DNA from: Methanocella paludicola SANAE
Lineage (GTDB): Archaea > Halobacteriota > Methanocellia > Methanocellales > Methanocellaceae
DNA length: 64,000 nt
Assembly (NCBI RefSeq): GCF_000011005.1
Contig: NC_013665.1
Coordinates: 1,289,437 to 1,353,436 of the forward strand
Direction: 5' to 3'
The number at the start of each line of letters is the position of its first letter. Position 1 is the first letter of the stretch. The position numbers were made by a program, and so were the translations under genes. The notes beneath the pieces are model-generated. The model made no database searches. It had not been told where the DNA came from and saw only the letters and a program-made list of their open reading frames with translations. This document shows, one piece after another, positions 58,620-64,000 of this stretch.

Positions 58620-60791
58620 TCACTTATCTACAGCCGGCAGCATGACCACGAACCTGGCGCCCTGCGTGTAGTCGCCCTTCACACGGTCTTCAACCCAGAC
58701 CATGCCCCCATAGCTGTCCACCAGAGATCGGACGAGATACAACCCGAGGCCACTGCCCCTGGCTTTGGTGTCGCCACGCTGCAACCTGTTAAAGATACTC
58801 TTTTTAATGTCGTCAGATATTCCCGGCCCATCGTCCTCCACTGTGAACTTGTTATAATTCTGGCCATTAAACACAGTGGCCTCTAACTTGACATTAATGG
58901 TCGGCGCGAGCCCCGCGTGCTTGATAGCATTACCTATCAAGTTCTCGAAGACCTCGTGCAGGAGGTCATTGGCCAAAACCGGACAGCCAGGAGGCAGCTC
59001 ATAATTGAAAGTGGCCTTCACATTGGGCATGTTCGAGTAGTGACCGAGCGCCCGCAGAATAGCCGGACAGGCGTCCACCTCGTAGAGCTTTAACGCTCTG
59101 TTTTGGGCTTTCTGCAGCTTCCGCACGTTATCGATAAGTCGGGTACTGCTCTCCAATGCGCCCATCGACTTTAACAATAACTCCTTATCCTTTTTTTCGA
59201 TGTCAGGCGAATTCAGCGTTAGTTCCAGGTATCCCATCGCTGACTGGTTCATGTTGTTGATATCGTGGCCCATCAAGTCCAGGTACAGTTCCGCCTGAGT
59301 CTTGGCTTCATTTAATTCTTCCTCCGCCTGCTTGCGCTCGGTGACGTCGAAAAACGTCGCCACACCCGCGGGCTTGCCCATATACATGATCGGCCCGGCA
59401 GACAGTTCTATCCACCGCGCTTCGCCGCCCCTCGTGATGATCTTGATCTCATAGGGCGTCGGTGCGGGCTTGCCTTGTTGTCTCGCCAGGCCGCGCTCCT
59501 TGACCATCTCCCGGAAATCCGGGTGCACGATGCCCCAGAACTTCATCTTTAAGAGTTCCTCATTCGAGTAGCCGGTAATCCTTTCAGCAGCCTCATTAAC
59601 ATAGACCAGGCTTTCGCCCTGATAGACATAGATTGCCGCCTTAGACGTATCGGCGAGGACCCGGAACTTCTCCTCGCTCTCCCGCAACGCCTCCATAGCC
59701 CGCTTGATCGTATCCACCATATCATCGAACGAGCGGGCAAGGTCTCCGATCTCGTCCTTCCTATCGAGCGGGATGGACTTACGATAATCATCGATTTTTA
59801 ATGCTTCTGTGGTGGCGTGTGACAGGCTTGAGATTGGAGCAACGATGCTGTTCCCTAAGTATAGGCCTAACCCGGCAGCGATTAGTGATAAGGCGACTAC
59901 TACTAAAAAGATGAGCAGGGTGGCGTCCCACACGGGCTTGTATGCCACGCTCTGCGGCATTGCTACCACCACACCCCACCCAAGATGGTCAATTGGGGCG
60001 TAGGCCCCTATCATAGACTGGTTATAGATCGGATTGTAATATTCGCCGGCACCCGCTTTACCGCTGAGGACGCTCTGCACCGCCGGCACGGAACTAAAAT
60101 CAGTCATATTCCGCATATATTCCGGATCATTGTGCACCATGATGTGCCCGGTACTGTTCACAAGGTATGCGTGTTGGTTCGTAATGACAGTACTTTTAAT
60201 TTTATTCGAGAATTCTTCGAGGTCTACGGTGCCGACCATCACACCAAGCACGGTGCCATTGTTGTCCTTAATCGGAACTCCTATCGGTACGACGGGCATT
60301 TGATTTAAACCGGGCACCGCATCGCCGATATCCGTATTGCCGGTCCTGAACACGCTGCCCACATATGAATAATTACTAGCATTACTTCCGATCAGACCCG
60401 AAATCGGATCCGTACTTTCGATAACAATACCCTTACTGTCCACGAAATATATGCTATTGATCCGATTAGTACTATTCACATAGGTGGCAGCCGAATGCAA
60501 AACGGGCCGGTTGTCCTCCGCCACCGCGCTGACAACGGATGGTCTATCCGCAATGCTCTCCAAGAAAAGCTGGGAGGTCTGCAGGTAGTCGGGCGTAAAG
60601 GCCGAAATGGTCTTTACATTGTTTAAATACTCGTCATAAATATTTTGTTTAACGACTCCCTGGAAATAGAGGGTGCCGGCTACACCCATTAAAACTATAG
60701 GGAGTACCATCATCAAAATGATGATAAATGTCCTCAGCCTGATCGAATGCAGCCAAGGCATTCGGGACCGACCCCCTTGGTCACTATACAT
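58620..60791 (-). CDS. Membrane sensor histidine kinase (Cache-HAMP-PAS)
   Basis: A 723-residue receptor kinase. A helix (about 20-45) precedes an outer dCache domain (about 46-290) with SIYFVDSKGIVIESTDPISG and HAYLVNSTGHIMVHNDPEYM, the sites that bind small ligands. A second helix (about 295-318) is followed by HAMP (about 320-375), PAS (about 390-490) and the kinase core: H-box LYLDLMGHDINNMNQSAMGYLEL (His509), NLIGNAIKHAG, EDDGPGIS, SGLGLYLVR. It is the only membrane-spanning one of the four related kinases here. The start at ATG 60791 gives a charged cytosolic lead; ATG 60761 is possible. Confidence 0.92.
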   Translation of the reverse strand: MYSDQGGRSRMPWLHSIRLRTFIIILMMVLPIVLMGVAGTLYFQGVVKQNIYDEYLNNVKTISAFTPDYLQTSQLFLESIADRPSVVSAVAEDNRPVLHSAATYVNSTNRINSIYFVDSKGIVIESTDPISGLIGSNASNYSYVGSVFRTGNTDIGDAVPGLNQMPVVPIGVPIKDNNGTVLGVMVGTVDLEEFSNKIKSTVITNQHAYLVNSTGHIMVHNDPEYMRNMTDFSSVPAVQSVLSGKAGAGEYYNPIYNQSMIGAYAPIDHLGWGVVVAMPQSVAYKPVWDATLLIFLVVVALSLIAAGLGLYLGNSIVAPISSLSHATTEALKIDDYRKSIPLDRKDEIGDLARSFDDMVDTIKRAMEALRESEEKFRVLADTSKAAIYVYQGESLVYVNEAAERITGYSNEELLKMKFWGIVHPDFREMVKERGLARQQGKPAPTPYEIKIITRGGEARWIELSAGPIMYMGKPAGVATFFDVTERKQAEEELNEAKTQAELYLDLMGHDINNMNQSAMGYLELTLNSPDIEKKDKELLLKSMGALESSTRLIDNVRKLQKAQNRALKLYEVDACPAILRALGHYSNMPNVKATFNYELPPGCPVLANDLLHEVFENLIGNAIKHAGLAPTINVKLEATVFNGQNYNKFTVEDDGPGISDDIKKSIFNRLQRGDTKARGSGLGLYLVRSLVDSYGGMVWVEDRVKGDYTQGARFVVMLPAVDK

Positions 60792-60944
60792 TTAGATGCC
60801 CATCCGCTCTACGTCCATGACATCACACTTGTTTCCAAAGATTCCGAAGCTTAAATTGATTTCCGTGAAAAATAAACCTCCTCGGCTTACTATAAATATT
60901 TTACAATAAAGAAAAGGCTAATCGACTAAGGAAAGAAGGTGTCA

Positions 60945-61052
60945 TTAAATAATTTTAGCCTTCACCTTATCGTATAGCTTAACCTTCTTGCCCTCTCGTA
61001 GGTTCTTCTGGTTATACCAGTATGTCGGTTCATTTCTTCGTACTCCGTTCAA
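60945..61052 (-). CDS. Doubtful small basic frame or remnant (35 residues)
   Basis: On the minus strand a TTG at 61052 to TAA at 60945 encodes 35 residues ending REGKKVKLYDKVKAKII, with NEPTYWYNQKNL before. The Lys-rich tail looks like the end of a real protein, and there is a stop just before the TTG, so it may be the remnant of a gene. The gap 60792-61235 also holds TCACCTTATC at 60962 and its complement GATAAGGTGA at 61064. Nothing else is evident. Confidence 0.2.
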   Translation of the reverse strand: MNGVRRNEPTYWYNQKNLREGKKVKLYDKVKAKII

Positions 61053-61235
61053 CCTTTAGGGGAAGATAAGGTGATTTTTGTCGCACCACGGCGAAGCTTG
61101 CCGAAAGCCGTTGTACCATAAGGTTAATAATGCACAAATGAAGTTTATACTGGGTGTTCGAGTACGGGTGAGCATTTACGGATAGCGTGGGGCATAACGG
61201 GCGCGGGACATCTCCTGAAGGACTCTTACGAGGTA

Positions 61236-61880
61236 ATGAAAGAGATAAAACTGAATGGTCACTCCATCACGACATTCATGTCCCGGGCCGGGGAAGAGGT
61301 CTCCCGAATGTACGGGCTCCTCGACTCGACTAAGGAGATCTCGGACGGCTCGTACCTCAACGAGATCTATCTCGACTCTAACCAGGGCGCCAGCTTCCCC
61401 AAGATCGGCCGGTTCAACGTGGGCAGGTACGACGTTTTCATCTTATCGCCGGCGACCTCGAACACGGTCTCAAAGATCGTATACGGGATAGCGGATACGC
61501 TCGTAACGAACTGCGCCGCGCAAGCCATGAAAGGCGGCATACCGTCGCTTATAGTGCCCGTCGACTGGGAAAGCGGAGTCACTTCCTTCATGCCCTATAC
61601 GATAGACCGCTCCAAATGCAAGTCCTGTGAGGTCTGCCCACCGAGGGAAAGCTGTCCCAACGAGGCCATCACCGACCAGATCGACCTATTAAAATGCCAG
61701 GGATGCGGCACCTGCGTCGACCTTTGCGAGTACGGCGCCATATCAGGCGGAGGCGAGGTACCGTTAAAAATAAGAAAGGTAGATGCTCGAAACACGAAGA
61801 TGCTCTCGGAGATGGAAAGCGTATCCATCTACCGTCACCCGAAAGACATATTAGATAAGATACGCAACTGGAATTATTAA
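61236..61880 (+). CDS. DmrX-like flavoprotein with ferredoxin domain (start codon problem)
   Basis: At least 214 residues. A Rossmann-like flavin domain has FILSPATSNTVSKIVYGIADTLVTNCAAQAMKGG, typical of HFCD-fold flavoproteins. It is followed by a double ferredoxin region CKSCEVCPPRESCP (about 128) and CQGCGTCVDLC (about 150). This layout matches dihydromethanopterin reductase (acceptor) of Methanosarcina, which makes H4MPT or H4SPT. The first ATG is 61236, yet the frame remains open upstream and encodes RIAWGITGAGHLLKDSYEV from 61179, the conserved flavin-loop start of the family. No ATG, GTG or TTG precedes that part (the codon before is TTA). Confidence 0.8.
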   Translation: MKEIKLNGHSITTFMSRAGEEVSRMYGLLDSTKEISDGSYLNEIYLDSNQGASFPKIGRFNVGRYDVFILSPATSNTVSKIVYGIADTLVTNCAAQAMKGGIPSLIVPVDWESGVTSFMPYTIDRSKCKSCEVCPPRESCPNEAITDQIDLLKCQGCGTCVDLCEYGAISGGGEVPLKIRKVDARNTKMLSEMESVSIYRHPKDILDKIRNWNY

Positions 61881-61889
61881 CGGTGTGGA

Positions 61890-61957
61890 CACTCCCGCAA
61901 AAAAACAGACGAAGTCTGGTGAATACTATCATCGAGCGAACTTTTAATGCGGGAGTG
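61890..61957. ncRNA. Possible structured element with nested hairpins
   Basis: CACTCCCGCA (61890-61899) is exactly complementary to TGCGGGAGTG (61948-61957). Inside, CAGAC-GAA-GTCTG (61906-61918) forms a small hairpin. The element starts 9 bp after the flavoprotein stop and is followed by an AT-rich, TATA-like run. It might end that transcript or be the start of a small RNA; the loop is too long for a simple terminator. Confidence 0.3.
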
Positions 61958-62117
61958 CCATTTTATAAATAATGTCTGTTTGGGTAGCGCTCCTGTTAAG
62001 TACTACCGGAAGTAGGATACTACTTTCCGACATATATACTTTGTCATATTATGAGCTGCTCGACATTATGGGTGGGAAGGAAATTAGTTATATGTTGAAT
62101 CGGTGTAACGATATGTA

Positions 62118-63032
62118 ATGCTCGAGCCGTTCGGTTTTGACAATTCCCTGCTAACGATATTCACGCAACAATTCCCCGACTATAAGGGTTTCTTCTTTGC
62201 CATCACCCAGCTCGGAAGCCCTTTTACGCTTGCCCTCCTGGGCTCCTTCGGCTTCGTGCTGGGCAAGAATAAGCTCAAGGTCTTTTCGGCTATCCTCATC
62301 ATCGGCACGATCTTCGGCATGGTCGTCATAGACGACATAAAGGAGCTCGTAGAGCGTGCCAGGCCGGACGGAGCGAAGGCCGCCGACTTCACGGTCAAGG
62401 ACTCCTACTCGTTCCCGAGCGGCCACGCCTTTTCCATATTCCTGGCCGCGTCCGTGCTGGGCGCTTATTATGGCTGGAAATTTTATGTGTCCGGCTACGT
62501 GCTGGCTATCGCCGTGAGCCTGAGCCGGCTTTACCTTGGCGTGCATTTTCCGAGCGACGTCTTGTTCGGGGCAGTTCTGGGCATCATCGGGGGCGAAATG
62601 CTGATCTATGCCGCATACAGGCTTGGCCTGAGCAATAATCCTGGCATTATTTCACTCATATACAAAAAAGCCATAAGGTCTGAAAAAATAACTATAAACG
62701 GCCCCGATAGGGTTGTCTCAATATCCATATTCCTTACCATCCTGATCTCTATCGTGCTCTATTTCACCGACTATGCGCCGCTCGCCATATTCACGGTCAC
62801 GCTGGCCGCGATATTCATCTTCTACTACATTCTATCGAATGGCGTGCGCCTCGACAGGGACTTACTGCTGATATTCGGCATCCTCGCTCTCTGCCTTATC
62901 GCATGCTTATCCCTGCTTTTCCTGGGCTCCTACTGGCTGTCCATGATCATTGTGATCATCGCATATTTTGCGATAATGGCCACTACCTACGGCTCGAAAA
63001 AGAATGAGGAGATGGCCAGTTCTCTAAAATAG
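62118..63032 (+). CDS. PAP2-family membrane phosphatase
   Basis: A 304-residue lipid phosphatase. The three motifs are KELVERARPDG (about 74-84), SFPSGHAFS (about 95-103) and SRLYLGVHFPSDVL (about 135-148), where the two His and the Ser-Gly-His form the active site facing outward. Helices 1-6 cover about residues 20-190; the last 110 residues add four more helices not present in the basic family. In methanogens such enzymes dephosphorylate isoprenoid pyrophosphates; the substrate here is inferred. GGTG lies about 12 bases before ATG 62118. Confidence 0.9.
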   Translation: MLEPFGFDNSLLTIFTQQFPDYKGFFFAITQLGSPFTLALLGSFGFVLGKNKLKVFSAILIIGTIFGMVVIDDIKELVERARPDGAKAADFTVKDSYSFPSGHAFSIFLAASVLGAYYGWKFYVSGYVLAIAVSLSRLYLGVHFPSDVLFGAVLGIIGGEMLIYAAYRLGLSNNPGIISLIYKKAIRSEKITINGPDRVVSISIFLTILISIVLYFTDYAPLAIFTVTLAAIFIFYYILSNGVRLDRDLLLIFGILALCLIACLSLLFLGSYWLSMIIVIIAYFAIMATTYGSKKNEEMASSLK

Positions 63033-63036
63033 GCCA

Positions 63037-64000
63037 TTATCTCCTTTGTTTTCCTGTAGAACGTGGCGCTGAAGACTGGCGAGGTGCAGCAGACTTGTGG
63101 CTGCCGCCTGATGATACCCGGCTTCCCCCTGACGAAGGCGCCTTTACAGAACCCGAAGACGAACGTCTCTGGCCACCACCCGATGGTGCCTTGATGCCGC
63201 CGGACTGCACGTTCGGCCTCGACACGGGCGCGCTACGTACTGTGGATGGAGCACGGCCGCCCTGCGCCTGTTGCTTTATCCCGCCTCCCGTACTTGCCGG
63301 CATTCCTCTCGATACTCCGCCGGATTGTATCTGCCTCCCGCCAGCCGGGGCACTCCTGACACTTGTCGGCGCCTGGTGACCACCCGAGGCTATTCCCTGC
63401 CTTCCTGCTCCAGAAGGCGTACGTATGGCGCCTCCCGGAGCAGCATGCTGCGTTCCGCTCTGCGCATGCATGTTCTGAGGCGTGCGCTGGCTTATGGCTC
63501 CATCGCCGCGGCTGGAAGTGCCTCCGGCTGGAACAGCCGCTCCACCTGTATGCTGCGCGCCTCCATGCAGCCCTGATACACCCTGCCCCGCTCCTCTTTG
63601 TATGGCTCCCTGCCCTCCGCCTGCTGCGGCAGGGAACTGCGATACCGGCGCACGCCTCGCCGTGCCTGCGCCCTCAGTTATGCCATGGGCCGGAGTGGTG
63701 CCTGCTCTTCCGCGCGTCCCTCCATCCGTAATGCCCCCGCCGAATGGCGTGCCTCCCTGCTGCCCCGCTATGCCCTGTCCGGCTTCTCTTTGTATGGCTC
63801 CCTGCCCTCCGCCTGCTGCGGCGGGGAACTGCGATACCGGCGCTCGCCTCGCCGTGCCCGCACCTTCTCTCAGACCCTGTCCCTGAGCGCCGCCAGCCCT
63901 TCCACGTTCTGCCCCGGTCGCTATGCCGCCGCTGGCTGGCAGGCCTCCATATAGTCCGGCGCCGCCCTGTCCACGCTCAATTCCCGCTCCTCTTTGTATG
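63037..64000 (-). CDS. Gly/Ala/Gln-rich repetitive protein, C-terminal part (cut by window edge)
   Basis: The minus frame is open from the right edge (64000) to TAA at 63037, more than 320 codons, so the gene starts outside the window. An internal ATG at 63471 is not the start. Near the edge the protein consists of 64-68-residue repeats, each containing RQIAGQGGGAAAPFQSVPAR and then RATGAG. Toward the C-terminus it becomes Ser/Gly/Arg-rich with VRSAP and QSGGI repeats, and ends SAPRSTGKQRR. Cysteine is absent; aromatic residues are rare. It should be unfolded. No family is recognised; surface, sheath or nucleic-acid-binding roles are guesses. It ends 4 bp from the convergent PAP2 gene. Confidence 0.75.
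   Translation of the reverse strand, partial: IQRGAGIERGQGGAGLYGGLPASGGIATGAERGRAGGAQGQGLREGAGTARRAPVSQFPAAAGGGQGAIQREAGQGIAGQQGGTPFGGGITDGGTRGRAGTTPAHGITEGAGTARRAPVSQFPAAAGGGQGAIQRGAGQGVSGLHGGAQHTGGAAVPAGGTSSRGDGAISQRTPQNMHAQSGTQHAAPGGAIRTPSGAGRQGIASGGHQAPTSVRSAPAGGRQIQSGGVSRGMPASTGGGIKQQAQGGRAPSTVRSAPVSRPNVQSGGIKAPSGGGQRRSSSGSVKAPSSGGSRVSSGGSHKSAAPRQSSAPRSTGKQRR
63590..64000 (-). repeat. Coding tandem-like repeats within the Gly/Ala-rich gene
   Basis: A block containing CTTTGTATGGCTCCCTGCCC occurs at about 63596 and 63788, 192 bp apart, and its beginning (CTCTTTGTATG) recurs at 63990, 204 bp further. Around 60 bp of each copy are nearly identical in DNA, more than protein conservation requires, pointing to recent duplication. 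Confidence 0.8.

Noticed and set aside
63482-63886. Plus-strand Pro/Cys-rich frames near the right edge
   Set aside because: They are the complement of Gly/Ala/Gln codons in the repetitive minus-strand gene, and that strand alone stays open to the edge and has the clean repeat in protein.
1-64000. rRNA or tRNA genes
   Set aside because: No stretch with the TTCRANYC-type T-loop plus cloverleaf arms or with rRNA sequence was noticed on reading; a dedicated covariance search could still find a tRNA.

Overview
This window looks like chromosomal DNA of a hydrogenotrophic methanogen of the Methanocella (Rice Cluster I) kind. The support is F420-dependent methylene-H4MPT dehydrogenase (mtd), two methanofuran biosynthesis genes (mfnD, mfnF), an archaeal family B DNA polymerase, a DmrX-like flavoprotein, archaeal TATA-like promoters, GGTGA ribosome sites, and a GC-rich, wobble-G/C codon use. 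The genus is an inference; no rRNA or tRNA gene was seen. Coding density is high, with many ATGA-type stop/start overlaps.

Layout. 1-6.2 kb: a radical SAM gene cut by the left edge, an ABC-2 exporter pair, a BofA-like membrane protein, a long palindrome and DNA polymerase B. 6.3-9.7 kb: an ECF vitamin/nutrient transporter (S component, fused double ATPase, EcfT) with TGTACA-type boxes before its two transcription starts. 9.7-16 kb: a PAS sensor kinase, a CPH-type (CopB) copper ATPase, two convergent DUF1259 proteins, and two tiny Cys-rich proteins, which together resemble a metal-handling island. 16-24.9 kb: a GH3 beta-glucosidase and ATP-type phosphofructokinase (both bacterial in type), mtd, a flavin-binding PPOX protein, a two-RCK potassium channel with two PsiE-like membrane proteins, truA and a zinc ribbon. 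25-33 kb: a CNNM-type CBS protein, surE, an MFS exporter, the mfnD-mfnF methanofuran operon, and two lipoproteins. 33-38 kb: a type IV pilus-like assembly operon (secretion ATPase, double TadC-like platform, and a KaiC-fold protein without a Walker A). 38-45 kb: a LysE exporter, a TAXI-TRAP uptake system with DUF1850, a DUF362 protein, and a UPF0173 hydrolase. 45-47 kb: a nested repeat containing an IS3-family insertion sequence. 47-55.5 kb: a PadR pair, a sensor kinase, an Lrp regulator and a five-gene operon led by S-adenosylhomocysteine hydrolase (pfkB-type kinase, APH-type kinase, APS-kinase-like protein, inositol-phosphatase-family protein). 55.9-60.8 kb: two more large sensor kinases. 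61-64 kb: a DmrX-like flavoprotein with no canonical start at its conserved N-terminus, a PAP2 phosphatase, and a Gly/Ala/Gln-rich repetitive protein running off the right edge.

The most unusual content is a set of long (about 310-420 bp) imperfect palindromes made of degenerate short units such as CACGAAG and CACRGAG. Four loci occur in 64 kb. At 45.2-47.1 kb one palindrome type holds a copy of a second type, and that copy is split by an IS3 element with a 3-bp target duplication. This gives a three-layer insertion history that can be read directly from the sequence. Other points of note are the secreted Cys-Pro peptide, the sulfo/adenosine-nucleotide operon, the pseudo-KaiC in the pilus operon, and four sensor kinases sharing one unusual H-box and C-terminus without any receiver protein nearby.
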